A stretch of DNA of 64,000 nucleotides from positions 62,001 to 126,000 of the forward strand of contig NZ_RYFV01000004.1 of NCBI RefSeq assembly GCF_004104015.1, in the 5' to 3' direction. This document shows positions 41,897 to 52,000 of the stretch, piece by piece. The first letter of the stretch is position 1. Every line of letters starts with the position of its first letter. The position numbers and the translations under genes were made by a program. Source of the stretch: Actinomyces oricola. GTDB lineage: Bacteria > Actinomycetota > Actinomycetes > Actinomycetales > Actinomycetaceae. The notes beneath the pieces are model-generated. The model ran no database searches, was not told the DNA's origin, and was given only the letters and a program-made list of their open reading frames with translations.

Positions 41897-43758
41897 TCAG
41901 GCCCGTGGAGGACGGCGCCAGGCGCCAAGGCCCCGACCGCGCGCCATTGAGGGCATCCACTGATTCCCCCAGCGACGTGGGGCGCCTTCGCCTCACGGCC
42001 GGTGCGGCGGCCCTGGATCCGCCGCGCCTGAGCTGGCGCACCACGGCGCTTGCGGCCACAGACCTGGCCCGCCTGGCCGCCGGCGCCATCTCCTCGACGG
42101 CGGGCGCCGCCAACGGGGCAGGGACTTCCTGGGGGGCGCCCGGCCCGGTCGATGCGGGCGCCCCCGTCCCCCACCGGGCGGGGCCCGGTGGGCGTACCGG
42201 TCTCGGCCTCGCAGGCGCCGCGCCCGTCCCCCACCGGGCGGGGCCCGGTGGACGGTCCGGTCTTATTGACCTGCTCGCGGGGCGGGACGATGTCTGCTCC
42301 TGGGTTCGCGACGGTCAAGGCCTGGTCGGATTCGGGCGCATTCTGGAATTGGACGCCCAGGGCGAGGGGCGCATTGACGAGTTGCGCTCGGCCTGGCGGG
42401 CGGTGGTCTACGCCTCCTGGTGGTCCGACCCCCTGGTGCGGCCCGGGACCGGGCCGGTGGCCCTGGGAACTATCACTTTCTCCCCCGACTCCGCAGAACG
42501 CTCGGTACTGGTGGTGCCCGCCGTCCTCATTGGGGTCGACCAGGAGGGGGCCTGGGCGACCACCGCCGTCCTGGCCGGCCAAGAGCACCCTGGTCCGCAG
42601 GCTCTCATCGACGAGCTCCTGACGACAGGCCGGGCGTCGTCGTCCCCAGTCGGCCTCCCCCACCGCGCGCCTGCGCGCAGGCGCGCACCTGAAAGCGCCG
42701 CCGGCGAGTCTTCCGCCCGCGCGCAGCGCCCTGGAGCGGCGTCCAGGGGCGCCACCGGGTCTCCCGCTCAAGCACCGCCGTCCGGGTGCGCCCCCGGGGG
42801 CGGCGCCAGCCCCTGCGAGGCCGGGTCCGCCCGCGTGGGCGCCGGGGCCCTCTCCGCCCGGCAGTGGTGCGGGGCCGTCAAGCGCACGCAGGAGCGGATG
42901 CGCAGCGGGGAAGCGGCCAAGGTGGTCCTGGCCCGCGACGCCCTCGTCAGCCCTGATGAGCCGATGCGCACTGGGGACCTGCTTCGGCGCCTGGCCGTCG
43001 CCTACCCCTCCTGCTGGACCTTCGCTGTCGACTCCATGGTGGGCGCCAGCCCCGAGCTCCTGGTGCGCCTGGAGGGACGGTGCCTATTCAGCCGGGTGCT
43101 GGCCGGCACCGCCCGCCGGCGTGTTGGCGCCACAACCGAGCAGGACGCCGCCCTAGCGACATGGCTGGAGGGGTCGGAGAAGAACAATCGGGAGCATGCT
43201 CTGGCCCGTGCCTCCGCCCTGGAGGCCCTGGAGCCGCTGTGCTCGGTGGTGGAGGCGCCACCGCGCTTCGTGCTGGAGCTGCCCAATGTGCTGCACCTGG
43301 CCAGCGACATCACCGGCGTGGTTGCCGGTGACACCGGGGCCCTGTCCCTGGTAGGCGCCCTGCACCCCACTGCGGCCGTGTGCGGGACCCCCACCACGGC
43401 GGCGGCGCGGATCATTGCCGAGGTCGAGGGCATGGACCGGGGGCGTTACGCCGGGCCCGTGGGCTGGGTGGACTGGCACGGAGAGGGTGAGTGGTGCATT
43501 GCCCTGCGCAGTGCCCGCCTGCCCGCCGGCGGGGTTGGACCAGGGGCTCCCGCACGGGTGTTCGGCGGGGGCGGCATCATGCCCGACTCCGATCCGGCCG
43601 ACGAGTTGGCTGAGACCCGCGTCAAAATGCTCCCCATGCTCCAGGCCCTCGGCGCCACCGCCCCCTCCCCCGCCCTCCCGCCTCCCCTCCCTCCCGCCCT
43701 CCAACCTCCCCTCCAACAAAATCCTCACAGCACAACGTCCATGGATGGTGTGCTGTGA
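41893..43758 (+). CDS. menF: Isochorismate synthase, enlarged by low-complexity inserts
   Basis: Converts chorismate to isochorismate, the first menaquinone step. The C-terminal chorismate-binding domain has [55 protein letters not shown] and [17 protein letters not shown]. The protein is 621 residues against a usual 400-480; the excess is Ala/Gly/Pro-rich, at about 70-125 (with a 60-base direct repeat) and 245-325. The last 15 residues and the stop codon come from the palindromic repeat at 43709-43774, after a proline-rich tail. ATG 41893 overlaps the menG stop. Salicylate synthase is excluded by context, not by sequence alone. Confidence 0.88.
   Translation: MIRPVEDGARRQGPDRAPLRASTDSPSDVGRLRLTAGAAALDPPRLSWRTTALAATDLARLAAGAISSTAGAANGAGTSWGAPGPVDAGAPVPHRAGPGGRTGLGLAGAAPVPHRAGPGGRSGLIDLLAGRDDVCSWVRDGQGLVGFGRILELDAQGEGRIDELRSAWRAVVYASWWSDPLVRPGTGPVALGTITFSPDSAERSVLVVPAVLIGVDQEGAWATTAVLAGQEHPGPQALIDELLTTGRASSSPVGLPHRAPARRRAPESAAGESSARAQRPGAASRGATGSPAQAPPSGCAPGGGASPCEAGSARVGAGALSARQWCGAVKRTQERMRSGEAAKVVLARDALVSPDEPMRTGDLLRRLAVAYPSCWTFAVDSMVGASPELLVRLEGRCLFSRVLAGTARRRVGATTEQDAALATWLEGSEKNNREHALARASALEALEPLCSVVEAPPRFVLELPNVLHLASDITGVVAGDTGALSLVGALHPTAAVCGTPTTAAARIIAEVEGMDRGRYAGPVGWVDWHGEGEWCIALRSARLPAGGVGPGAPARVFGGGGIMPDSDPADELAETRVKMLPMLQALGATAPSPALPPPLPPALQPPLQQNPHSTTSMDGVL
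42163..42251. repeat. 29-bp direct repeat inside menF
   Basis: Two identical 29-bp copies (starting CCCGTCCCCCACCGGGCGGG) at 42163-42191 and 42223-42251 are 60 bases apart and in frame. They encode the doubled [12 protein letters not shown] segment of the menF N-terminal insert. Confidence 0.9.
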
Positions 43759-43774
43759 GGATTTTGTTGGAGGG
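43709..43774. repeat. Long palindromic repeat, copy 2
   Basis: Arms 43709-43734 and 43749-43774 pair perfectly over 26 bp; five more pairs and one G-T pair continue into the centre around CCATGG. It lies between the convergent menF and htrA genes, and the menF stop codon (43756-43758) is inside the right arm. The core matches copy 1 over the full 22-bp arm. Confidence 0.95.
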
Positions 43775-43807
43775 CGGGTGGGCGAGTGGCGAGGCGGTGG
43801 GGGGCGC

Positions 43808-45412
43808 TTAGGAGTCCTTGCGCTCGGCCAGGGTCACCTGGATCTCCTGGCTGGTGTTGTCGCGGATTACCGTGAGGGTGACGGTGTCCCCCGCAGAGTA
43901 CTGACGCACAAAACCGGTCAGAGCGGCCGCCTGACTGGTGGCCTTGCCGTCAATGGCGGTAATGACATCGCCAACCTCAATCCCGGCGTCGGCCGCCGGG
44001 GAGTCGGACTCGACATTGCCCACCTGCGCCCCGGCGCGCAGCACACCGTCGGCCTCGCCGCCGCCGTCACCAATGGACACGCCCAGGTAGGCGTGGGTGG
44101 CCGTGCCCGTGGAGATGAGCTGGTCGGCGACCTTCTTGACGAGGTTCACGGGGATGGCGAAGCCAATGCCAATCGAGCCTTGGGCCTCCTTCGAGGAAGA
44201 GCCCATGGAGGCAATGGAACTGGTAATGCCAATGACCTGGCCGGTCTCATTGAACAGGGGCCCGCCGGAGTTGCCGGGGTTAATGGCGGCGTCAATCTGG
44301 ATGGCGTTGGTGTAGACCTGCGAGGTCGTGCCCTGCTCCTGCCCCAGGAGCCCGCCGGGCGAATCCGGGGACCCATTCTGATCATCGGAAGACTGTTGGC
44401 CGCCGTCCTGCTGGGTGGTGACCACGGGACGGTGCAGGGCGGAGATAATGCCAGTGGTCACCGTCGAGGACAGTCCCAGCGGATTGCCAATGGCCATGAC
44501 GTCCTGGCCGGTGATCAGCGTGTCGGAGTCGCCGGTCTGGGCGACTGTCAGGTCGCCAGGAGAGTTCTCAAGTTCAATAACCGCCAGGTCGGTGGCCGGG
44601 TCGGAACCGGTGAGCTGGGCGGAGTAAATACGTCCGTCGGCCAAAGTCACCTGGATCTGTGAGGCTCCGGCGACCACGTGGTGGTTGGTAATGATGTGTC
44701 CCTGGGAATCGTAGATGACGCCCGAGCCCACTGAGGTCTTGCCGTTGATGGCCACGGTAATGGACACCACGGAGTTGGCGACGGCGGCCGTGACGGCCTC
44801 CCAGTTAGGTGCGACGCCGACGGCGTCAACGGTCTGGGTGGTGGCGCCGGTGGCTATGGCGGTGGGGACGGTGTCGGTCTTCTCGTTCCTGGCGTTCATG
44901 GCGGTCACGGCCGCCACCCCGCCACCGGCGCCCAGCAGCGAGGCGATGAGGGTGACAGCCAGGAGGGCGCTCCAGCCCGGTCCGCGGCGCCGCTCCTTGC
45001 CGGCAGCCGGCTTGGGGGCGGGGAAGCGGGGAGGCTCTGGCGCGGCCCCCGCGGTCGTCGCGGGCACCGCCCCCGGGCCCGTCGCCGGCGTCGCCCCCGG
45101 GCCCGTCGCAGGAGCCCGGGTGGAGTTGGCGGACATAGCCGGCCCAGCGGCACTCCCGGAGCCCGAGGAGAAGTTGTACCCGGCGGGTGTGGCGGGCACC
45201 GAGGTGTAGGGGCCTGAGGGCCGAGTGGCGCCAACGGCCTCATACGGGTTGGGGGACGGACCATCGCCGCCGGAGGGGGAACTGGAGCCGGCGGCGGGCC
45301 CACCGGAGGAGGGGCTGGAACCGGCGGCCCGCCCACCGGGGTTGCCCCAAGCGCTGTGCGGGTCGGGACTCTCCGCGCCACCGGATCCGGGGACGTGGTC
45401 GTTGTTGCTCAT
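43808..45412 (-). CDS. htrA: HtrA/DegP-type serine protease with PDZ domain
   Basis: A 534-residue envelope protease. A long Gly/Ser/Pro-rich cytoplasmic part (1-145) precedes one membrane helix (148-170). The trypsin-like domain has His245 (NHHVVAG), Asp275 (DPATDLAVIE) and Ser382 (NPGNSGGPLF), and the single PDZ domain runs from about 430 to 525. The active site is outside the membrane. AGGAGGT before ATG 45412 is a strong ribosome binding site. It is convergent with menF, separated by the palindrome. Confidence 0.93.
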   Translation of the reverse strand: MSNNDHVPGSGGAESPDPHSAWGNPGGRAAGSSPSSGGPAAGSSSPSGGDGPSPNPYEAVGATRPSGPYTSVPATPAGYNFSSGSGSAAGPAMSANSTRAPATGPGATPATGPGAVPATTAGAAPEPPRFPAPKPAAGKERRRGPGWSALLAVTLIASLLGAGGGVAAVTAMNARNEKTDTVPTAIATGATTQTVDAVGVAPNWEAVTAAVANSVVSITVAINGKTSVGSGVIYDSQGHIITNHHVVAGASQIQVTLADGRIYSAQLTGSDPATDLAVIELENSPGDLTVAQTGDSDTLITGQDVMAIGNPLGLSSTVTTGIISALHRPVVTTQQDGGQQSSDDQNGSPDSPGGLLGQEQGTTSQVYTNAIQIDAAINPGNSGGPLFNETGQVIGITSSIASMGSSSKEAQGSIGIGFAIPVNLVKKVADQLISTGTATHAYLGVSIGDGGGEADGVLRAGAQVGNVESDSPAADAGIEVGDVITAIDGKATSQAAALTGFVRQYSAGDTVTLTVIRDNTSQEIQVTLAERKDS

Positions 45413-45587
45413 TCGTACCTCCTGGGCGGTCAGCCCACTCATCACACGCCAAAGCCAATACTGACGGCCTGGACCGTGCCCGACCCTGATCTGAGACTTC
45501 GCTGAGAATCCTATGCGGCTGCCGCCTGTGATAATAGAGCGGTGTGCGCCCCGGTGACAGGCTCCACTCCCAACCGGGTGGAGGTTC

Positions 45588-47543
45588 TCACAGGCTCAGG
45601 TGGACCACGCTCAGGCCGCGAACCGGCTCGGCCAGCACCTGCTCGAGCTCGTCGAGCGTGGCCGGGGTGTGGGCGACGGCGCCCAGTGCGGCAGCGAGCG
45701 GCCCCACGGCGACGCGCTGGGGGGTGGTGAAAAGACGAGCGAAGCGATCCTCCCCGGGCACCTTGGCGTACTCCAGGCCGGTGAAGATCGCGCCCCCGGC
45801 GTCGTCGAGAACGATGACCTGGAGGTCGGGGACCTCCTCCAGGCGCCCACAGGCCAGGGACATGGCGTCGTGAAGGAAGCTGAGATCCCCCATAACAGCG
45901 CGCACGGGGCGCCCACGGGCCAGGGCCAGGCCGGCGGCGGTGGCGACGGTGCCGTCGATCCCGGCAAGACCCCGATTGGCGACGGCGCACGGGGCGCTCT
46001 GCCCGGTGGGGGCCAGGCGGTCCAGGCGGCGGATGGTCATGGAGGAACCGACCATGAGCGAGGGGGCGCCCTCGCCCATGCACGACTCCCACACGGCCAG
46101 GGCCGCGGTGTCGGCGCTCAAGCGCCTGGGCTCCACGGCGACGGGCAGGGCGGCGACGGCGCTGCGCCACGCCCGGGCCCAGTCGGCCCCGGCCGGTCCC
46201 ACGCCCAAGGCCTGAGCCACATGCCGGGCCTGGCGTCGACGTGCGGCCTGGTCGCGGCCGGGAGCCAATGGCTGCAGGCGCGTGGCGGTCCCGGCGACGT
46301 CGGTAATGCGGGCGCGCTCGGCGAGGACGGTGATGTCAAGATCGGTGCGGGCCAGCAGGGCGCCAATAGCCCGGCTGAGGCTGGGGTGCCCCAGGACCAC
46401 CGCGTGCGTGGCGCGGGCCGCCAGGGTTGAGCCTGCGGGCGCATCCAGTAGTTCGGCGTAGCGGGGCAGGGCGCTGGCGGCGCCGCGGGCCTGGGAGGTG
46501 GGCTCGGCCAGCAGAGGCCAACCCATGTGTTCAGAGAGCTCGGCGGCCAGGGCACCCAGGGCCGGGTCGGGGGCGTCCCCGGCAATGACCAGGCCCCGGC
46601 TGGGCCCCTGACCCGGCCCGCCCGCGACTGTGATGCGCTCTCGCACCGGCGGCTCATGCTCGCAGTCCCCGCCCTCTCCGGCACGGTGCCCGCCCGTCTG
46701 GGGCGGCATTGAATCGGCGGCTAACACCCCGCCCTCTCCGGCACGGTGGGCACGGTGCCCGCACCCCGCCTGCACTGGCCCCTCGCCCCGGCTCCGCAGG
46801 GGCGGCGCCGGATCGAGGCGGGCGGGGCCCCCGCCCCCGGAGGCACTGGGGCACTGGACCCCATGGCCGCCGCTCCCGGGGGCCGGGCCCCACCCTCTGG
46901 CATCGGCGTCGTCGGCGCCCTGGAGGCGGCCGGTGCCGCCAACGCTGCTGGGGGCGAGCGGAGGGCGGAAGCGGACATTGATCTGGGCCGGTCCCGGGTC
47001 GTTGCTCAAGGCGCCGCTGGCCGCCAGGACGGCGCGACGGACCTGCCCCGCCAGTGCCGCCGCCGCTGCCGCCTGCCCGAGGTCGGCGCTCAGGTCCGCG
47101 GGGAGGTCGACGACCACCCGGGGGGCGTCCCCCAGGATCCGGGTCTGTTCGGTGGTCTGGTTGGCCCCGGTGCCTACCAGCTCGTGGGGGCGGTCGGCGC
47201 TGAGGACCAGGAGAGGCACCCCGGCGGCGTCGGCCTCAGCGACCGCCGGGTGAAGGTTGGCCACCGCAGTCCCCGAGGTGGTCACCACCGCAGCGGGGCG
47301 GCGCCGGCCCTCCAGGAGGTGGGCGCGCCCCATGCCCAGGGCGATGAAGGCGGCGCTGCGCTCGTCGAGGACCACCCGCAGGCTCATGCGGCCAGCGCAC
47401 TGCGCCTGGTGAAGGGCGTAGGCCAGGGGGGCACTGCGCGAACCGGGGCACAGGACGGCCCGGCGCACACCGGCGTCAATCAGGGCCGCAACAATGTCCT
47501 GGGCTCCCCGCTGAGAGGCCGTCCCCACGGCGGGGCGGCTCAC
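45588..47543 (-). CDS. menD: 2-succinyl-5-enolpyruvyl-6-hydroxy-3-cyclohexene-1-carboxylate synthase
   Basis: Thiamine-diphosphate enzyme that joins isochorismate and 2-oxoglutarate. It has the N-terminal GVRRAVLCPGSRSAPLAYAL, TSGTAVANLHPAVAEA and SADRPHELVGTGANQTTEQ segments and the C-terminal ThDP motif GDLSFLHDAMSL with LQVIVLDDAGGAIF. The 651 residues exceed the usual 550-580; the extra stretch is a Gly/Pro/Ala-rich insert around residues 200-310, between the first and middle domains, containing a 22-bp direct repeat. GTG 47543 overlaps the menC stop (GTGA). Confidence 0.92.
   Translation of the reverse strand: MSRPAVGTASQRGAQDIVAALIDAGVRRAVLCPGSRSAPLAYALHQAQCAGRMSLRVVLDERSAAFIALGMGRAHLLEGRRRPAAVVTTSGTAVANLHPAVAEADAAGVPLLVLSADRPHELVGTGANQTTEQTRILGDAPRVVVDLPADLSADLGQAAAAAALAGQVRRAVLAASGALSNDPGPAQINVRFRPPLAPSSVGGTGRLQGADDADARGWGPAPGSGGHGVQCPSASGGGGPARLDPAPPLRSRGEGPVQAGCGHRAHRAGEGGVLAADSMPPQTGGHRAGEGGDCEHEPPVRERITVAGGPGQGPSRGLVIAGDAPDPALGALAAELSEHMGWPLLAEPTSQARGAASALPRYAELLDAPAGSTLAARATHAVVLGHPSLSRAIGALLARTDLDITVLAERARITDVAGTATRLQPLAPGRDQAARRRQARHVAQALGVGPAGADWARAWRSAVAALPVAVEPRRLSADTAALAVWESCMGEGAPSLMVGSSMTIRRLDRLAPTGQSAPCAVANRGLAGIDGTVATAAGLALARGRPVRAVMGDLSFLHDAMSLACGRLEEVPDLQVIVLDDAGGAIFTGLEYAKVPGEDRFARLFTTPQRVAVGPLAAALGAVAHTPATLDELEQVLAEPVRGLSVVHLSL
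46667..46748. repeat. 22-bp direct repeat inside the menD insert
   Basis: CCCCGCCCTCTCCGGCACGG plus TG occurs at 46667-46688 and 46727-46748, 60 bases apart and in frame, within the low-complexity insert of MenD. Confidence 0.9.
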
Positions 47544-48763
47544 AGCGGCAGACCCGCGACGGCCTGACGCGGGTCACGCCGCTCGCGCTCACGGCGGGCG
47601 CGCAGGGCGCCAATGAGGTGCCCCATGCGGGCCTGCCAGCGCGCGGTGAGCTCCTCCCCGGCGGCGGCAAAGCCCAGCAGGGAGCGCGAGACCCGCAGGG
47701 GCTGGAGAGTCAGGATCCCGGCCCGGGGCGCCAGTGAGGGCACGGCGACGTCGCGCCCCAGCAAGGTGATGGTGCCCAGGCCGCAGGCGCGGTCGAGATC
47801 AGGCAGGGCTGCCGCCAGGGTGAGGCCGGCGAAGATGCCCACGGAGGTGTCCAGGGCCGAGGAGACGACGGCGGGCAGCCCGAGGCGCTCGGCCAGGGCC
47901 AGGGTCCGGGTGACCCCGCCCAGGGGCGCGACCTTGAGAACGGCGATGTCGGCGGCCCTTAAACCCACCACGGCCAGGGGGTCGGCCGACAGGCGAATGG
48001 ACTCGTCGGCGGCCACCGGCAGGTTCATGGTGCGGCGCAGGGCCGCCAACTCGGTGGCGCTCGCGCAGGGCTGCTCGACGTACTCCAGGCCGGAGGCGGC
48101 CTGGTTCATGAGGGGCAGGTTGGTGCGGGCGGTCTCCACATCCCAGGCGCGGTTGACATCAATGCGGATGCGGCCGGCCGGCCCGAGGGCGTCGCGAACG
48201 GCCTCGAGGCGCCGCAGGTCCTCCTGGAGCGCCCCGGGGCTACCGGCGACCTTGACCTTGGCGGTGGCGGCGCCGCTGAGGCGCACCAGGACACGGGCGC
48301 GGTCCGCAGGAACCTCGGGGATAGTGACATTGACCTGGATCTGGTCGCGGCGGACCGCCGGCGGGGCGATGGCTCTTCCGCCGGGGCCGACGCCGGTGGC
48401 CGCCTCCAGGGCGGAGGCCAGCCAGGGGGCGGAGGCCTCGGCATCGTAGTCCCAGAAGGGGGCGACTTCCCCCCACCCGGCGGGGCCGTGCAGAAGGACG
48501 CCGTCACGGCGGGTCAGGCCACGGAAACGGTTGCGTAGAGGTATTTCCCAGACCACGGCGCGGTCGATACCATCCAGGAGAGCGCTGCGGTCGAGGGCGC
48601 GCAGGGCGTCGAGGTCGAGCTCACCGCGGGCCCGGACATGGTCGGGCAAAGATGCGGTCACAGGAACAGAATAGAACCCGATACGGCGTCGGACCGCGAA
48701 GGGCTCGGCCCCGCGCGGCGTCCAGGGCCAATAGGCAAGCCCTTCTGGGGTGATAATGGACAC
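47540..48763 (-). CDS. menC: o-Succinylbenzoate synthase
   Basis: An enolase-superfamily dehydratase of the menaquinone pathway. The catalytic lysines are K169 and K171 (AKVKV) and K277 (VLKVAPLGG); metal ligands are D202 (IDVNRAWD), E230 (EYVEQPC) and D253 (AADESIR). The GTG start at 48763, with AGGA upstream, gives 407 residues, about 60 more than the usual start, which is close to residue 60-70; the true start may lie further in. It is followed by menD with a GTGA overlap. Confidence 0.9.
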   Translation of the reverse strand: MSIITPEGLAYWPWTPRGAEPFAVRRRIGFYSVPVTASLPDHVRARGELDLDALRALDRSALLDGIDRAVVWEIPLRNRFRGLTRRDGVLLHGPAGWGEVAPFWDYDAEASAPWLASALEAATGVGPGGRAIAPPAVRRDQIQVNVTIPEVPADRARVLVRLSGAATAKVKVAGSPGALQEDLRRLEAVRDALGPAGRIRIDVNRAWDVETARTNLPLMNQAASGLEYVEQPCASATELAALRRTMNLPVAADESIRLSADPLAVVGLRAADIAVLKVAPLGGVTRTLALAERLGLPAVVSSALDTSVGIFAGLTLAAALPDLDRACGLGTITLLGRDVAVPSLAPRAGILTLQPLRVSRSLLGFAAAGEELTARWQARMGHLIGALRARRERERRDPRQAVAGLPL

Positions 48764-48940
48764 ATTCCGGTCCTGTGCGGCGTCCGGGGCCGACCCGGGG
48801 CGGGCGACTCGCAGACGCGGCTACTGGAGCCGGGAGGGCCCCGGGCAGCGCCCGGACCCCGGGCGGCGCCCCGGGCGGGCGCTCGGGTTCTGCGGGCGCT
48901 CGGGGCCCGGGTGCTTGCGGGGGCCGCCCGGGCCCGGCGG

Positions 48941-49972
48941 TCAGCGTTGGACGGTGGCGACCATGACGGCCTTAATGGTGTGCATTCGGTTCTCGGCCTG
49001 GTCGAAGACGATGGAGGCCGGGCCCTCGAAGACTTCGTTGGTGACCTCCAGGCCGTCGATGCCGGTGGCCTGGTAGATCTCCTCGCCGATGATGGTGTTG
49101 CGGTCGTGGTAGGAGGGCAGGCAGTGCATGAACTTGGCCTGGGGTCCCGCCTTCGCCATGAGGGAGGCGTTGACCTGGTAGTCGCGCAGCATGGCGATGC
49201 GCGAGTCCCAAACCTCCTTGGGCTCCCCCATGGAGACCCAGATATCGGTGTGGACGAAGTCGACTCCGGCCACGCCGTCGTCCACGGACTCAGTAAGGGT
49301 CAGGCGGGCGCCGGTCTGCTCCGCTACCCGGCCGGCGGCATCGACGCACTCCTGGTCGGGCCACAGCTCCTTGGGGGCGACAATGCGCACGTCGGCACCA
49401 ATGAGGGCACCGTTGACGAGTAGGGACCGGCCCGTGTTGAAGCGGGCGTCGCCCACGTAGGCGTAGGAAACCTCTGACAGCGGCTTGCCGGCGTGCTCCA
49501 GCATGGTCAGGGAATCGCAGAGCATCTGGGTGGGGTGCCAGTCATCGGTCAGCCCGTTCCACACCGGCACCCCGGAGAGTTCAGCGAGGGTACGGACCTT
49601 GGCCTGCTCGTCGCCACGGTACTCAATGCCATCGAACATGCGACCCAGGACCCGGGCGGTGTCAGCCACGGACTCCTTGTGCCCCATCTGGCTGCCGGCG
49701 GGGTCCAGGTAGGTGGTGCTGGCGCCCTGATCGTGTGCGCCGACTTCGAAGGCGCAGCGGGTGCGCGTGGAGGTCTTCTCGAAGAGGAGGGCGATGTTCT
49801 TGCCCACCAAGCGCGGGATCTCCCGGCCCGCTTTCTTATCCGCCTTGAGGCGGGCGGCGAGGTGGATGAGGGCCAGCCACTCCTCAGGGGCGAAATCGAG
49901 TTCGCGCAGGAGGCTGCGGCCCTTGAGCCTGGCCAGGACGGCGGCGTCGGGGGCGGGGATCTCGTGAGTCAT
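48941..49972 (-). CDS. arcB: Ornithine carbamoyltransferase
   Basis: Interconverts ornithine plus carbamoyl phosphate and citrulline. The 343-residue protein has the carbamoyl-phosphate site [14 protein letters not shown] (64-77), HPTQ in [11 protein letters not shown], and the HCLPSYHD cysteine loop. Sequence style ([40 protein letters not shown]) is that of catabolic or E. coli-type enzymes, and arcA is 3 kb away, so a role in arginine deiminase fermentation is likely; argF is the alternative. GAGAGGACC precedes ATG 49972. Confidence 0.88.
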   Translation of the reverse strand: MTHEIPAPDAAVLARLKGRSLLRELDFAPEEWLALIHLAARLKADKKAGREIPRLVGKNIALLFEKTSTRTRCAFEVGAHDQGASTTYLDPAGSQMGHKESVADTARVLGRMFDGIEYRGDEQAKVRTLAELSGVPVWNGLTDDWHPTQMLCDSLTMLEHAGKPLSEVSYAYVGDARFNTGRSLLVNGALIGADVRIVAPKELWPDQECVDAAGRVAEQTGARLTLTESVDDGVAGVDFVHTDIWVSMGEPKEVWDSRIAMLRDYQVNASLMAKAGPQAKFMHCLPSYHDRNTIIGEEIYQATGIDGLEVTNEVFEGPASIVFDQAENRMHTIKAVMVATVQR

Positions 49973-50147
49973 GCGGGTCCTCTCGGTGGCGGTGGGCGCT
50001 GTGCTGATCGTAGGCCGACCCCGCGGGCTCACGCCCCGAGCCCCACCCCCGGACCAGGAGGGCTTGCCCACACGGGCCCGAGGGTGCGCGCTGCCCGCCC
50101 GACGACGCCGGATTCGGTGTGACGTTTCCGGTATGGCAGTGATGGAG

Positions 50148-51521
50148 TTAGCCCTCGTGCTCCTTCTGCTCCTCCGCCGTCCTGGCCAGGGCGGGGTCGA
50201 GGCGGAGCGTGGCCCCCACGGATGTGGGCCCGCCGGCCGGACTGTTCACCACCAGGCCGCCGTCGAAGGCCGCCAGTCGACGCTCGATCCCGCGCAGGCC
50301 GCTGCCGGAATTAGGGTCGGCCCCGCCGACGCCGTCGTCGTCCACCCTGATCCTCAGCTCACCGTCGACAACCCGCAGATCAATGGTGACGTGGCTGGCG
50401 CCGGCGTGCTTGACCGCGTTGGCCAGCAGCTCGGATACGGCGAAGTACGCCGCCGATTCAATAGCGGGCCCGCACCGCTCGGGGATGCTGACGCCCACCC
50501 GGACCGGCAGGGGGCAGTCCTGGGCCAGCGCCCGCACGGCGTCGCCCAGGCCCCGGTCGGCGAGCACGGGCGGGTGGATGCCGCGCACCAGGTCGCGCAG
50601 CTCACTCAGCGCCTTGGCGGAGGTGTCCTTGGCCTCGGCCAGCAGTGTCTCCGCCATCTCCGGGTCGGAGCGCAGCACGGCCTGGGCGGCGCTGAGGGTC
50701 ATCCCCATGGCCACCAGGCGCGCCTGGGCGCCGTCGTGGAGGTCGCGTTCAATACGGCGCAGCTCGGCGGCCGAGGAGTCCAGGGTCTCGGTGCGGGTAC
50801 GGGAGAGCTGCTGGACCCGGCCGGCGAGCCGGGTCCGCTCGGTCGGCCCCAGGGCCCAGGCGATGTAGCGGTTGTACGCCTGCAGGAGGCCGGGGGCCAG
50901 GGCCAGCCCGATGGGCAGCAGGAGCAGGCCGCACACGACCACGGCAATCATCTCCGGCCCGCCCTGGACGTGGATGAACAGGTACCAGACGCCCGACCAG
51001 TTCTTCATGACGGGCTCGTACAGAACTGGCAGCACCACCATGCCCCACAGTCCGCCGGCAATAATCCCCGGGGCGATAATGACAACCACCACACCGATCA
51101 GCATGTCCATGAACAGCCAGGCGATGTCACGCCAGGTGCTGGGGTCCTTCAACAGCCACCAGGCCTCAGCGACCCGCCCCGTGAGGCCGGGCCGCAACTC
51201 GGGAGTCGGCAGGTACGGGACCTCGACCGTGCTGCCCGACCACTGGCCGGCACGACGGCGCTTCATATTGGCCACTGCGCGCAGGGCGCTCAGTGCGGTT
51301 GGCACCATGAGGAAGCCGACCCCGATCGGGATGAGGCTGAGCGAGACGCAGACCAGCACCAGGATCAGGACCTCCAGGGGGTAGACGGCCAGTAGGAGGA
51401 GGGATCGGCGCAATGCCGTCAGGCCGCTGGAGACCAGCCCGCCACCGTCCGACCGTTCTGACTGCCGGGGGTTCCCGGGTTGCCGGGTGCTGCTCCGCAC
51501 CTCGCCGAGTTGGATACCCAT
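50148..51521 (-). CDS. NarL/DesK-type sensor histidine kinase
   Basis: A 457-residue membrane kinase. An N-terminal sensor region has four or five membrane segments (about 38-72, 135-165, 190-212), then a HisKA_3 dimerisation domain with phospho-acceptor His262 ([19 protein letters not shown]) and a HATPase domain with N-box [19 protein letters not shown] before ATG 51521 is a good ribosome binding site; although the reading frame stays open for 142 more codons upstream, that part is a repeat array without codon-like character. Its likely partner is the response regulator at 52266, encoded on the opposite strand. Confidence 0.9.
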   Translation of the reverse strand: MGIQLGEVRSSTRQPGNPRQSERSDGGGLVSSGLTALRRSLLLLAVYPLEVLILVLVCVSLSLIPIGVGFLMVPTALSALRAVANMKRRRAGQWSGSTVEVPYLPTPELRPGLTGRVAEAWWLLKDPSTWRDIAWLFMDMLIGVVVVIIAPGIIAGGLWGMVVLPVLYEPVMKNWSGVWYLFIHVQGGPEMIAVVVCGLLLLPIGLALAPGLLQAYNRYIAWALGPTERTRLAGRVQQLSRTRTETLDSSAAELRRIERDLHDGAQARLVAMGMTLSAAQAVLRSDPEMAETLLAEAKDTSAKALSELRDLVRGIHPPVLADRGLGDAVRALAQDCPLPVRVGVSIPERCGPAIESAAYFAVSELLANAVKHAGASHVTIDLRVVDGELRIRVDDDGVGGADPNSGSGLRGIERRLAAFDGGLVVNSPAGGPTSVGATLRLDPALARTAEEQKEHEG

Positions 51522-52000
51522 GATCCTCTCCTGCCTTTTCAGTAATACCCGTCGTGGCCCCCTCCTCGGGTGACCACCTTGATTCTGCATAGATCCGGCC
51601 GTGAGGTCAGTGGAGAAAAAACCACCTTCTCGGGTGAGGCGCCGGCGGGTCCGACGCCGTGCGAGGCTCCCGCGTCCCGCAATCGGCTCCGACTCTGGGG
51701 CCGGTCCTGGCCCGGCGACCGGCTCCGGCTCTGGGGCCGGTCCCAGCCCGGTGACCAGTCCCCGCCCGGCGACCGGCTCTGGCCCGGTGACCGGCTCCCG
51801 TTCCCGGATCGGCTCCCGTTCCCGGATCGGCTCCGGCCCCGGATGCCCCTGCTGTGGCGGCCCGGGCGACCTGGCCGCCACACCCCCCAACCTGGAAAAG
51901 GTGGACTTGGCACCACTGTCCTGCCGCTCGTTCACCGGCAGGATCAAAGCGGGCCGGAACCCCTGCCCCAGCCGAGTGCCCGCCCTGGAAGGACAGTCTC
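51522..52000. other. Divergent region with an 18-bp repeat array
   Basis: A gap of 479 bp between the kinase gene (minus) and the small membrane protein gene (plus). It should contain both promoters. Its middle third is the repeat array at 51684-51843. Open frames cross it on both strands, but they have only repeat-derived composition and I do not call them. Confidence 0.55.
51684..51843. repeat. Degenerate 18-bp tandem repeats upstream of the histidine kinase
   Basis: About eight units built on GGCTCYGGNCCCGGTGACC and GGCTCCCGTTCCCGGATC, the last type present twice exactly (51793-51810 and 51811-51828). The 18-base unit keeps frame, so a reading through it would encode hexapeptide repeats, but its position upstream of a good ribosome binding site suggests it is non-coding. 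Confidence 0.8.

Noticed and set aside
51522-51947. 142-codon upstream extension of the histidine kinase frame
   Set aside because: It is made of the 18-bp repeat array and Pro/Glu/Arg-rich translation; a good ribosome binding site and family-like N-terminus start at 51521.
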